Part shown: positions 46,600 to 57,851 of the stretch, one piece after another | Numbering within the stretch: the stretch's first letter is position 1 | Layout of the letters: every line of letters starts with the position of its first letter | Origin: Mytilisepta virgata | Taxonomy: Eukaryota; Mollusca; Bivalvia; Mytilida; Mytilidae | Assembly (NCBI GenBank): GCA_028015205.1 | Contig: CM051514.1 | Location: forward strand, 21,468,150-21,532,149 | Reading direction: 5' to 3' | DNA length: 64,000 nt | Notes under the pieces: generated by a model | Databases searched by the model: none | Seen by the model: the letters and a program-made list of their open reading frames with translations, nothing else | Told to the model about the DNA's origin: nothing | Program-made: the position numbers and the translations under genes

Positions 46600-47566
46600 A
46601 AAACAGGGATTATGCATTTTACATCAGTGTATTTTTCCATAAGATAAAGTTTGCCAGAATTATACTATAAGTTTTGCGATGATTCATACAAAATATATGA
46701 AGTACAATATAATTTTATGAATCATGTTAAATATCGATACACTTTATTCTGTTCAATACATTATCACTGCTTCTGAAACTGATTTCTAAATTAAAAAATA
46801 GCTGTTCTACTACAATTCAGTATATTTTAAATAACAATTAGAAATATCATCCAAACACACAAACACACATTATTCGATTAAGGGAAAGAAAAGCAGAGTT
46901 AGTCTTCCAAAGAAACAACTGAATCTTCTTTGTTAAAAATTAATGCCACATTACGTTGAAAAATTACTGTTTTATTAGGTGGACTATGACAACTCCTTTT
47001 AATTGCCAGTATTTGTGTATTGTATGATTAAATGTATGATAATAGCAATTCATTAAGTGTAAGCCTTAAATTACAATATGTTGATATTATATGAAATTTC
47101 TATCTCTAGTTTCGAAAGTCTGTTACTTTAATTATAGGGATTAATAGAAATGTCTTTCAGATGAAACAAGAGAGTTGTCTGAGTGACAGCAAACCGGGTT
47201 TTCCTTCTATTTCATTTTAACTAAGTAACTTTTCCCCAACAAACAAGTCAAGGGTCAAGGTCAGATGTCAACATATCATCTTGGAGTACACTACCCACAC
47301 ATCAAAGATCTAAGATATAGGTTTTAAAACAAAAAAGTTTTATTTTAATTATTCTCAGCATTTAATGTTTTTTTTTAATATCCTTACAGATAAGATAGTG
47401 ATGCATGTGTACAGACTATTTAAAGGTATGGTTACAATTGATAATGAATGTAGCATTCACAACTTATTGGTTCATGATAATAATTTAATAATTTATTGGT
47501 TAATGATAATAATTTAATAATTTATATTTGACCTTCCGTTTAAAGTGTTTTTATCTATTAATTTTT
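46600..47566. other. Probable intron 1 region of the minus-strand pseudogene
   Basis: Lies between the acceptor at 46592 and the minus-strand first exon at 47814. AT-rich. Near 47150-47290 is a segment (AGTTGTCTGAGTGACAGC) that looks like a dispersed repeat, and at 47466-47523 a 29-bp unit with ATGATAATAATTTAATAA is repeated twice. No reading frame of interest. Confidence 0.4.
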
Positions 47567-47811
47567 AACTAAAATATACGGGCGTTGTAATAAGACGTTA
47601 GACGTTTGTAATTAAAGTTGAGGAAAACAGTTTGAGGCAAAATGAAAGAAGAAATGAATTATTACAGACTGTAATATTGAGTATATGTATATAACAATAG
47701 ATCCAATAGTGATATAAGCTGTTTATTTCAATGTAATTTTTAACTGGTGAATAATGTAAAATATTAAAACGAATTTTTAAAGACTAAACTGCAATACGTA
47801 TTGTAAAACGT

Positions 47812-47882
47812 ACCTTTCTGTTGTATTCTGAAGACTTGGAACTGTGGTAGATTCGAAAATTTCCGCGACTTTTATATTAAAT
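47812..47882 (-). promoter_or_regulatory. Minus-strand TATA promoter and noncoding first exon (block 2)
   Basis: Duplicate of 246-316. On the minus strand a TATA-like TTTAATATAAAA (47880-47869) is followed by AAGTCTTCAGAATAC and a donor after AACAGAAAG (exon end 47814, then GTACGT). It is positioned 1.2 kb upstream of the minus-strand pseudogene's coding exon and is the likely start of that gene. Confidence 0.6.
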
Positions 47883-47889
47883 CAACCGT

Positions 47890-49877
47890 ACTGTTGGTTG
47901 AAAAAAAGGTTATTTTAATGTAATCATTTATACGTTTTTACTATAATGTATCATAAATGCAATATATCATATGAAATTATGGTTTAATCTGATGTAACAT
48001 GATATATGTACTTTTTATTATTAGCACATTTGGTCTCCTGCACGCTTCCAAAACATGAATGAATCTAAAATGTCACATATTCTGTAAATAGACAATATAT
48101 GCATATTGTATCAAATTTCATTTATTATTATTACGTTTCAAGTCTTGTGAATGAGACATCCATGCATTTATTCCAGGCACTAAATTATCCTGAGAAATTA
48201 ATCTGATCTGTTATATTTCTAGATACTTAGTAAACTTGTCTAGATTTTACATTTACCTTGTATTTAACTTGGAATCTAAATTTTATTATACTATTTTATT
48301 TAGTAATATTAAGTAGTTCTATCAGTGTTAGAAAAATGTATTTACATGTTGTATGTGTCAATGACAAAAAGTGATAATGATTAAAAGTGACCGACATGTG
48401 GCCTTAAAAAGGCGGCACAGTCTCTCCTATCTATTACTAGCATGGGCTTGCCCTGAAAACTTTGGTGTAAGGTCCTAACTATCTATTTCTCAATTTCGTT
48501 ATTTTGGCATATAAATCTTCTCTGCAATGTCTTGCGTTATTATTTCGACTTTCAAAATTTAAAGCCTTGAGCACAACTGATGAGTGGTAGATCGACGATA
48601 TGTCCACAGATGTGGATCAGACCGGGAATCATATAATATCCGTCTAGTTGCAATAATTAAATGCATACTAGGACGTTAACATGTTTATGTGGTATGAATG
48701 TGAACCCTGAGACAAGCTGAAATAGAATTTTAACGAGCTGGTTCACAAGGTGACAGTCCAAATGAAGACTTATCACCCCGTCCGGACACATTATACCGAC
48801 TCCGAGTCGACCAGTCCTTTGCTCTTACTCCTTGATGCCACATGCTTTATCGAGAAACGACAAAATTAATATCAATTTTTGATAGATTTGGTTTGACACG
48901 GTCAGGTATTGATCCCGCGACTATCCGCACTCTAGGCCAGCACGCTACCACGAGATCACCGAGGTGGTTCACTTCCTTAGGATGCGCAACTTAATATTTA
49001 TTACATTTATCACTACAATACTGCTTTATATTTGTCTTTTAGGATTCAATGTTAAAAATCTGCGCAAACAGCGCATCCAAATCGGTATCAAAGAGTGTTA
49101 ACCAAATCATTTCAAATACTGCAGGTGTGCAGATGTCACTTATTTTTTTTTGTTTTTTTGTTGTTGTTTAGAACTTTATTCATTGTACATTCTGTCTCTT
49201 TCATTCTTGACCTAAATGTCATATTTCAACACTTCAACTTAATAACATTTATATATTTTATTTATTTTCTGGTTTTACCTTGCAATCAGCTGTTCTCTGC
49301 GTGATCTTCAACTCTTTAGTATGACACGTATGTGAAACAGTTTTGTTTGTAACATGATATGGGAACCAGATATAATAGGACATGATTACAGTATATAAAA
49401 CGTATCATAGGTGCATTCTAACAGTGTCTAAATTAATTTAATTTACATGAAATTCAAAGTAGTATGAATGCTGATATTGTCATAACGGCTTTAATAAAAA
49501 GGGAAAAAAGGTGCTGCGAGGGGTGATTTTTTTTCATGTAAAGCTAATCAATCGGAAGATATTTGATATGAATACCACAAGCCTAGAATAAGTGCTAGTT
49601 AGTTTAATACAGAGAACTTAAAGTACCTAAAGAAAAATACAAAATGAAATTTAATAGTAAGTTCAAGTGTCTTTTATGTCTATATCAATTTTGCAATGCT
49701 ATAAATATGGCCGGCGTGTTTTTTTTACCCAGTTTCACCTTATATAATCTTACCTACTTTCACACACAAATGAACAGTCCAATATAATGCATTCAGTTAG
49801 AAATGTATTTCTATTAATTTAATATTATTAAATGAAATTTTTGCATTTATATTAGAAATGTTCCTATTTTTTTTTAT
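47890..49877. other. Intergenic region between divergent promoters, block 2, left part
   Basis: Collinear with 325-2240 except for about 80 extra bases near 48325-48410. The SINE lies at 48735-48975. No gene supported. Confidence 0.6.
48735..48975 (-). mobile_element. tRNA-derived SINE (block 2 copy)
   Basis: Counterpart of 1080-1325. The A box (48950-48937) is unchanged; the B box (48916-48905) reads GGGATCAATACC, a change from the block 1 copy. Same place and orientation, so inherited with the duplication. Confidence 0.65.
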
Positions 49878-50016
49878 CAAATAAAGGGAGATAAACTTGA
49901 CCTTATAGAGTATACACATTGTAAGACAGACAATATTTCCCTTTTGTCATTTTGACTTGGGTTTTTGTACCTATTTCAATATTGCTTTTGTGTGCATCTT
50001 TTATTCTTTTTCTGAG

Positions 50017-50507
50017 ACAAATGTGGTTTAACTATTGAATCTCTGTGTTATAAATTTCACGACGCTCTTTGATTTTGATTCAAGACCCCTTCTATCGTAT
50101 TGTGTTTCTATATTTTGTTGCCGATAGTTTCGGTAATTGAATATTTTTTATCTTTCCAGTTCTAGGCAAAACAAAACTTGAACGTTGTTTTTTTAATTCA
50201 AAATATTGCCTTTAATGACTAGCAATCTTAAATGTTTTTTCTTTTAATTCAAAATATTACATTTAATGACTATAAATCTTTTAATAAATTCAGAGAGGAC
50301 CAATTTTCTATCATTCCCTCTTCTATAAATTCTAACTATTATGTAATTTCAGTGTTACAATTATTTGTATTCTTTGTATACATTGCTTTTGAAATCACTA
50401 GAACTCATTAAAAAGTTATACAACAGAATCATATAAAATTCATTCGTCTTTCAGTTTATATGCATGATCAGGTAGCTTGTCAATCAATGTCTTCTCAAGT
50501 GGACGTG

Positions 50508-50581
<74 letters not shown>

Positions 50582-50904
50582 TTTAAAGTGTACATGTTCA
50601 GACTCGTCGACTTTTTCTATCATATTTAAATCATTTCGTAATGTAATCTTATACATATATTTATTTCCATGTGCCGAACACTGGACATGTTTCGTTAGAG
50701 ATACAGACTATTTCAATCTATAAAATATGATATTTAACATTCAAGTTTTGTTTTGCTTAGAACTGGAAAGATAAAAAATAGTAAATTACCGGAAACTATC
50801 GGCAAAAAAATATAGAAACAATACGACAGTGGGGGTCTTAAATCAAAATCAAAGAGCGTCATGAGATTTATAACACAAAAATTAAATAGTTAAACCACAT
50901 TTGT
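50017..50904. repeat. Inverted repeat with about 168-bp arms
   Basis: Left arm from CAAATGTGGTTTAACTATTG to CAAAACTTGAA pairs with the right arm, which ends AGTTAAACCACATTTG. The arms contain matching ACGACGCTCTTTGATTTTGA and CCGATAGTTTC. The 550-bp middle has the microsatellite and no transposase. Confidence 0.8.
50511..50579. repeat. (AT)n microsatellite
   Basis: About 34 AT units inside the inverted-repeat element. The Ile-Tyr frame over it is not a gene. Confidence 0.98.
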
Positions 50905-52469
50905 ATAAAAATTTTAATACACATAGTTTAAAGGTGTATTTTTCAGTGTTATTTGATGTGCTTGTGGTTGTTCGTTTGTCCTCCCGGTTTTGTCTGTCCA
51001 CTGAATTACGTTTTTTGATTTGCTCCTTAGGTATACTTGTCCTCTTTAAATGCTGCCCAAAACTTCCAATCTCTTCGCTTTTTAAAAATGAAATCAAAAT
51101 TAATGAAATAAATAATTCTTTATCAATAATTCAATATAATGTCAAGAAGCGAAAGACAAAGAAAAACAATATACAGGGTTTTCTCATTTTTCATAAAATG
51201 TTACTTTGGGTTGGAGAAAAAACATACAAGTACATTAATAATGGTGGCAAATACATATATTATCTTTAAATTTCATATTTTTGTCTACATCGATCATTAT
51301 ATTACACATAAAACAACAACTTCATATATTAAACCTGAGAACTTTATTGGTACAGAATTGTATTACATAGGACATTGCACTTTATCAGATTTTATTACAT
51401 CATATATATATGATCTTACAGCCGGAAACCTTGCAGAATTTATACAATAGATACAAACAATACAGTGGAAACAAAATAAACCCAGAAAACTAATAAACAA
51501 ATAACGAACAGCTGATATAAAACAGAATCCTTTTGAAAGAGATCGAAAATTATCCAAAAATATCCCATTTTCAACTTTATCTTCAGAACTCATTTCCAAC
51601 AGAAAGTCGATTATTTCCGTTGTCCGTTATTTCGCATGCCCAGGGGAAATGTCTAAATAAGATGATGAAACATGGACGTGATTCCCTGCTTTTAGCCTAT
51701 CATCTGATTTACGTTTAGGTTTTTCATCAGAAATCTAGGAGTGTTGAATGTGATCAGTATAGAACTATGTATCATTCTGTTAATTGGGATAAAACTGTTT
51801 TAAAATGGGGTTTCATCTCCTTCGGGTAAAATTGATCATTTGTGCTATTTGAACCTACAAAAAAGAAACATCAACTCAGTGCTAGTTATTCAGTTTCATA
51901 TATTTTCATATAATTAACTACATGATGATCTACATCTTATTCAATCTTTTTACACAGACAAGGGATAAATACCTTAAGAGTTATGAGGTATATACTGCAT
52001 TCTTACTTTTCAAAAATACATGAAATTGTATGAGAGTAAATTATTGACTATCAATTCATATCTGTTCTAATATTTCTAGTATACATTTTTATTTCAGTAA
52101 GTCACAAAGGAATAAATCAAGTTTCAAGCTTCAACTGGTCGACCCTTTCCAGATATAACAATCATGATCATAATAATACGAATGCAACCATAATGCATAC
52201 GTGTAACACCCATATCCTTCGGATTAGTCATTGTTACATGTATCGTTGTTTTTATTTGGGATTTGTGGTTTTCTAATCATATTGTCCATATCAAAGTTTT
52301 GAAGCACATTCTACGGTTATCGGGGAAATTTTTATTTAAGGTAACGTGACAACCCTTGGATACAACTAAGATTCGTTTTTCCTATTCGGCATTAATTATA
52401 CAACAGACAAACATTATATATCTACAGTTTGGTTTGCGGAACTACCAATCGGCATGAAAATTCTGTAAA

Positions 52470-53618
52470 TAATAATAATAATAATAATATAAATACCAGA
52501 TTTATATAGCGCTCTTTCCAAAAATAAAAATGTTCAAAAGCGCTTTTCATACACAAACACAATAAAAAACATAAAACACAAATATAAACAGAGATAAGAT
52601 TTGTGAACATTACGAATATGTGTGTACAACATTTAAGAAGAACAAAAAATATATACATATGAGATAAACAAGGAGTAAAAAAAACGTACTGAGAATGGAA
52701 CTAAAATAAATGTGATTATATACTTCAAATAGAAAATAAAAAAAGTGCTCAATTAAAACATTAGATGTTTAAAAAGATAGCGTAGAGAAAAAAAAAAGTA
52801 AAATCGTTAAATACAATTACTTTAAACGAAAAAAAAAAAAAAAAAAAAATATGACAATTAATAAAATAATGATAATATAAAATAAAGTAAAAAAATAAAG
52901 AATTGAAATACTTATAAAAATTTAAGGAAAAGTTGTTAGGAATTCTAATATTGGATTTGGAATGCTAATATGTACATAAATAAAAATAAAGGTATAAAAA
53001 AAGGGGGGTAAAAACATATAAAAAAAAAAAAAAAAAAAAACTGTGCAGTTACATGAACAAAATGTGAAATTAGCGGTCAACATATAGAATCGCAGTCATA
53101 ACATTATCTCAGTATCATATACAGCTGGTATAACAGTTTCAGTAGATTTGGACGAACATATGGGTTTTAAGAGATTTTTTGAAGGTACTTAAACTTTTTG
53201 AGTCTCTGATATTCGTAGGGAGAGCGTTCCACAAATTTGGTGCAGCTGAGGAGAAGCTACGGTCTCCATACCTCACTGTTTTTCTTTTTGGAACAACCAG
53301 TTGTTTTGAATTGTTTTGTGATCTTAAGGTTCTCGCTGGTTTATACAGCTCTAGCATGTCTGTTACATATTTTGGAGATTGTTCGTTTAACGCTTTATAG
53401 GTTTGCACTAAAATTTTAAAGTTCACTCTATGGGCAACTGGTATCCAATGCAGGTCTTTAAGTACAGGAGTAATATGATCGTGACGAGCTGTTTTTGTCA
53501 CAATTCTAGCTGCTGTGTTTTGGACATTTTGTAGCTTGTTCAGTAATATCTTTGGAACGCCACATAAAAGTGAATTACAATAATCCATACGGGAAGTCAC
53601 AAGTGACCATTACAAATA
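52470..53618 (-). mobile_element. 5'-truncated CR1/L2-type LINE insertion specific to block 2
   Basis: Block 1 reads through at 3187, whereas block 2 contains about 1.15 kb here. On the minus strand it starts inside the RT C-terminal region and ends with AGCGCTATATAAATCTGG and an (ATT)n tail at 52473-52490, the usual 3' end of this LINE group. A-rich runs at 52831-52849 and 53020-53040 lie in the 3' UTR. It must have inserted after the block duplication, or been cleanly lost from block 1. Confidence 0.85.
53139..53600 (-). pseudogene. LINE reverse transcriptase C-terminal region
   Basis: An uninterrupted 153-codon frame with SRMDYCNSLLCGVP, LQNVQNTAARIVTKT, LKDLHWIPVAHRVNFKI and FSSAAPNLWNALPTNIRDS. 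These are hallmark motifs of the C-terminus of CR1/L2/Rex-like RTs. The lack of stops suggests a young insertion. The catalytic RT domain is missing through 5' truncation, so the copy is dead on arrival. Confidence 0.9.
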
Positions 53619-54567
53619 AAAACCATCACAAAAATAGTCAGTCCAACACTATGCAAAACAGAAATTCAAAAAATTCGGAGGCTCTGTCATAAGCGACGAA
53701 TGCCACCCAGCAAAAACCAAAGTATAAATTAGATTGTTAAAAAATGGAAATCTGTGACTCGAGGTAATGTCGACAACGTTTCAACGGTTGAAGTTAGAGT
53801 CCTATTAAAAAATTCTATTGATCAGATCTTCTGGTTAATGACAATACAATTCAAATATTAGCATGAAATGTTCCAAGTACTTGACGCCAATATTATCAAC
53901 AAAACAGAACTAAAATATAATTGTTTCTGCTTTTCTTCGAAGCGCAGAAAAAGATACTCATGTTCGGTCTTTGGTGTCCAATTGATGCGTCTATCCTTAA
54001 TGATTTTTCCAATAGTAAAATAACTCAGAAACTAAATAAAATTATATAATAAGATGCAGATTCAGTTTTGAACAAAAGGTAGGAACACACAATTTAACAT
54101 CATGTACATTATTTTTCTGCACGGTCTTACTGTGTATCATAATTGTATAGCAACTCTGTAACTATTTCATTGTTTACGAGAATAGTGTTCATACAAACTA
54201 CATACTAAGTTTTAACAAGAAATCTATTAAATATAGGAATAGGTATAGTGACATCAGAAAAAACATATGTCAGATAAGCACTCTTAGGATAATTATATTC
54301 TTTTTGAAATACGTAAGTTGATGCCGCATTCAGACGATTTGAATGTAGAATGCATGCATTTTCTATTTACACGATTACACGACTATGTGACAATGTGTTT
54401 CCGTTCATGTTTTGAAAACGTGCACAACGCCAAATTTGCGGATAGATTTATCATGTTACATCAGATTAAAACCTTATTTTTAAATGATATATTGTAATTA
54501 TGATAAATTATATGAAAAAAATTGTAAATGACGAAATTAATACTACTTTTTGCGACCATGAAGAGAG
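53619..54567. other. Intergenic region left of the block 2 plus-strand promoter
   Basis: Collinear with 3190-4124, with small indels such as a gain near 54310 (GTTGATGCCGCATTCAGACG). No gene. Confidence 0.5.
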
Positions 54568-54637
54568 TTGATTCCATATAAAAAGAACATAAATTTTTCA
54601 ATCCTTCACACTCTGTAGTCTTCAGAACGACAAAAAG
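54568..54637 (+). promoter_or_regulatory. TATA promoter and noncoding exon 1 of the block 2 glycine-rich gene
   Basis: CCATATAAAAAG at 54574-54585 and the exon end CGACAAAAAG|GTAAGT (donor 54638) are unchanged from block 1. Two acceptors are available downstream: 56186-56187 and 56705-56706, because of the local duplication. Confidence 0.7.
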
Positions 54638-55776
54638 GTAAGTCTCATGTATCAGTTAGGATAATTTGAAAAAATCCAATGAATAATTTCTTATTTAAAG
54701 TACTGAATTATTATAACGTGTTTATAAAATTACATCTGTTTGAGGGTTTCGTTAGTAGGAGTTTACGTTGTTTGTCTTACTGTTTCAAATAAGAAAGAAC
54801 AGGCTCTTTCAACATCTTCTTTATATACAGTTGTTTTGCTTCATTGCTATCTGTGTGTGGGTCTTCACTAAAATATAGTAATCACTACCAAATATTGATT
54901 TTTATTGTTACACCATTTCAAGCGGTACACCTGTTTCAAATTTACATCTGATAATATAATTACCGACATGCCGGTTCTAAACCCTTTGAAAATATTGCTT
55001 GCTTCATTCATTTTTTTACAGTCCCTTTTCACTATTTTGGATTATTATTTCGAACGTCTCATTACAAATTCCATATATTTGAGTTTAAATTTGATAGACA
55101 AAACAATTATGTTAGAAACCGGAAGCCTGTTAGCATTTGATAGATCAGGTAGAATTCTACTCTTATGAATCAGTGTTTTCAAAACAAAACGGAACAATTT
55201 CAAAGAAGTTACAGTTGAATTTGTGCTGTAAGGAAAATCAAATAGATATTAAATGCTGACAATAGGAAAATTATAATAAACTCGAAATAAAGAATTATAC
55301 CTCGGAATGATAAGTAATAATGAGACAGAGATAAATTTTATGTCATACTGCTTGATGGGGACCGGGATTTCAAAAAAAAAAAATCTCAATAGTTAATTTT
55401 TCAGATTTTAAATTACCTTTCATTTTTATAATTCCTCGATGATGGAATTTTGAAAAGGCAAGGTGCGAATATCTGGTTCATCTCTTTTGATTATCAATAC
55501 ATTGTATGTCCACATTTTCAATACCTAATTTCGGTTTGGTACAAACTAAAGCTGATATAAATATCATATAAACAATTAAAGGCCAGTATGAGTTATATGT
55601 ACATCTAGATAATAACTTCGATTTTAGCACTACATATGGATATCTCAATAATCACACCAGTTGTACTATTGTAAGAAAATATCGCAAACAGATTGAAACA
55701 TCTACACAAGATATTCTAGAGTAATCCAAAATTACAAAACAAAATAGAACGATAGCCATTTATAGACACAACTACA

Positions 55777-56802
55777 CACATTACGCTTTAGTCTCAAAAC
55801 TTCAGACAATTATGTTATTAAAATTTAATGTTTAATTCATAAAAGGATACAAAATATTTTAGACACCAGTATCCAGTTCCCCTTTGAAATGTAGTAACTG
55901 CATAATTTGGAGTGTACTGTATATAAATCTCCCATTTGTTGATTTATCAGAATGAACCTTTAATCAGTTTGCAGAAGGAGACATTATAATATAATCAAAA
56001 GAATACAAGAAATCTGACATTGATGTTCAATACAATACGGGCCATATAATAAATAGTCGTACGTACGTTATTTCTCTTGAATAATATCTAAACTTTGCTA
56101 AATAGATGATTCTGAGAAACTGTGATCTATGCATTGGTGTAAATTAATTGTTAAAAATTCCTAGCAATTTTTACATGTTTATTACAGTCTTTAAATACCT
56201 TATTCAACATGAAGCTAACTGCAGCAATCTTTGTGGCTGTTTGCCTTTCACTGACATCAGCCGGTGTGAAGAAAGGTGGAATCACATTACGCTTTAGTCT
56301 CAAAACTTCAGACAATTATGTTATTAAAATTTAATGTTTAATTCATAAAAGGATACAAAATATTTTAGACATCAGTATCCAGTTCCCCTTTGAAATGTAG
56401 TAACTGCATAATTTGGAGTGTACTGTATATAAATCTCCCATTTGTTGATTTATCAGAATGAACCTCTAATCAGTTTGCAGAAGCATGTACGGGACGCAGT
56501 AGAAATTATAATATAATCAAAAGAATACAAGAAATCTGACATTGATGTTCAATACAATACGGGGCATATAATAAATTGTCGTAAGTACTTCATTTTTCTT
56601 GAATAATATCTTAACTTTGCTAAATAGATGATTCTCGGAAACTGTGATCATATGCATTGGTGTAAATTGTTAAAAATTCCTAGCATTTTTTACATGTTTA
56701 TTACAGTCTTCAAATACCTTATTCAACATGAAGCTTACTGCAGCAATCTTTATGGTTGTTTGCCTTTCACTGACATCAGCCGGTGTGAAGAAAGGTGGAA
56801 TC
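55777..56802 (+). repeat. Local tandem duplication over the coding-exon start
   Basis: Unit 1 (55777-56282) and unit 2 (56283-56802) both run from CACATTACGCTTTAG through intron end, acceptor, ATG and the first 25 codons to GGTGGAATC. Unit 1 lacks about 15 bases near 55978. Block 1 has only one unit, so this happened after the block duplication. Confidence 0.92.
56209..56334 (+). CDS. Chimeric 41-residue secreted peptide ORF from the duplicated exon start
   Basis: The ATG, signal peptide (MKLTAAIFVAVCLSLTSA) and VKKGGI of the glycine-rich protein are intact. At 56283 the frame runs into duplicated intron sequence and reads TLRFSLKTSDNYVIKI before a stop. The acceptor at 56186-56187 has the same sequence as the functional one, so a transcript from 54637 could splice here and encode a secreted, basic peptide without glycine repeats. 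Whether it is made is unknown; it may only be a decoy exon that lowers output of the full gene. Confidence 0.45.
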   Translation: MKLTAAIFVAVCLSLTSAGVKKGGITLRFSLKTSDNYVIKI

Positions 56803-57851
56803 CTTCCTGGTCTAAGAATTGTCTTGGCACCAGTCATAGTAGGAGGATATGGTATAGGACTTGGAGGTTCCCTTGGACTTGGAGGTCTTGGAGGTTCCAT
56901 TGGACTTGGAGGTCTTGGAGGTACCCTTGGACTTGGAGGTCTTGGGGGTTCTTTGGGACTTGGAAGTGTTGTAGGAGGTGGAATTGGAGGTATCCTAGGA
57001 GGTGGTGGTTATGGCATTGGAGTTGGAGGTGGTTACGGCCTTGGAGTTGGATATGGCGGTTATGGTGGAAAAAAGTCAGGTATTATTGATGTTTCGATAA
57101 TTTGTTTTTCATATTTTTATATAGATGAACTTGATTATTTTAACTTGTCTTCTTTACTGTGTGTAAGTACAGAACTCATTGAGATGTAGTCTTTCATGTT
57201 TCAAGTACTTTTAATTAGGATGAAGAAAAAAGGTATTATCTTTTCAATATCAAAGGCATACTATGTAGGTCTAAAAAAAAAGAAATCATTTTATTTCAAC
57301 ATTAAAAGTTTTTATTAAAATTATCAAAATATTTTCCTTTCCTTTTGTTCCTTCGAACTGGTGTATTATCACAACTGTATGAATATACATGTTACACTTT
57401 GTCGAATTGTATATCTGCATGGCCTTTGATTTTTGTGCATTTTTTCCTGTATTCATTTTTGATCTGAAATGTTTTCGGTTTTGTTATCCCACTACCAGAT
57501 TTGTCTTCTATTAAACAATGCTTTTAATCGTTAATTTTAATTTACCGATTCTATTATAATTCATGTTCCTGTATTCAGATGTTACATTTGTGAAAACTAA
57601 GCAGCACAATATTTCTGCTTCGAGCATAGCTCTGTCATTGCCTTGCTTTGGCTTTACCATTTTTGATGTGTTGGGATGTTTGAATTCGGTCTTTTTTGTT
57701 TGGGGGTGGGGGGGGGGGGGGGGGGGGGGTTAGGCCTTGAGGAAAACTCATGAATCGAAAACGACGAAACTTGCTTATTTGAGATTTTTTGTATGAGTAC
57801 ATTGTATATCGAATAAAGCACTATATTTATTCTTTTTCAGGTTATTATTAA
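56728..57851 (+). CDS. Secreted glycine-rich shematrin-like shell-matrix protein, block 2 copy
   Basis: Spliced model: 56728-57079 joined to 57841-57851, about 120 residues. The signal peptide (MKLTAAIFMVVCLSLTSA) is followed by VKKGGILPGLRIV, VIVGGYGIG, GSLGLGGLGG-type repeats, a GYGIGVGGGYGLGVGYG tail and KKSG. Compared with the block 1 protein, it has a rearranged number of GxLGLGGLG units (with a GTLGLG unit) and lacks the SGHGLAVG unit near the end. The donor CAG|GTATTA at 57080 and acceptor TTTTTCAG at 57839-57840 are conserved, giving a terminal Tyr-Tyr-stop. Without this splice the frame continues to 57189 (153 residues). The likely role is extracellular, in the mantle-secreted shell matrix, by family resemblance only. 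Confidence 0.75.
57708..57729 (+). repeat. Poly-G run in intron 2 of the block 2 gene
   Basis: Twenty-two consecutive G, preceded by GGGGG and one T. Block 1 has only GGAGGGAGGGGG at this place. Likely to form G-quadruplex structure; length may also be unreliable in the assembly. Confidence 0.9.

Larger units (their letters stand above)
49878..51500. mobile_element. 1.6-kb insertion specific to block 2
   Basis: Block 1 runs without interruption at about 2240, whereas block 2 has about 1.6 kb extra. The insert contains an inverted repeat (50017-50186 and 50739-50904), a 69-bp (AT)n run, a 52-bp tandem duplication near 50189-50285 (TTTAATTCAAAATATT), a fragment like the Penelope 3' tail (50930-51050), and a LINE-tail-like AT-rich stretch on the minus strand to 51450. 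It is a composite of several insertions. Confidence 0.75.

Noticed and set aside
53179..53419. Two plus-strand frames
   Set aside because: Antisense of the LINE RT C-terminus.
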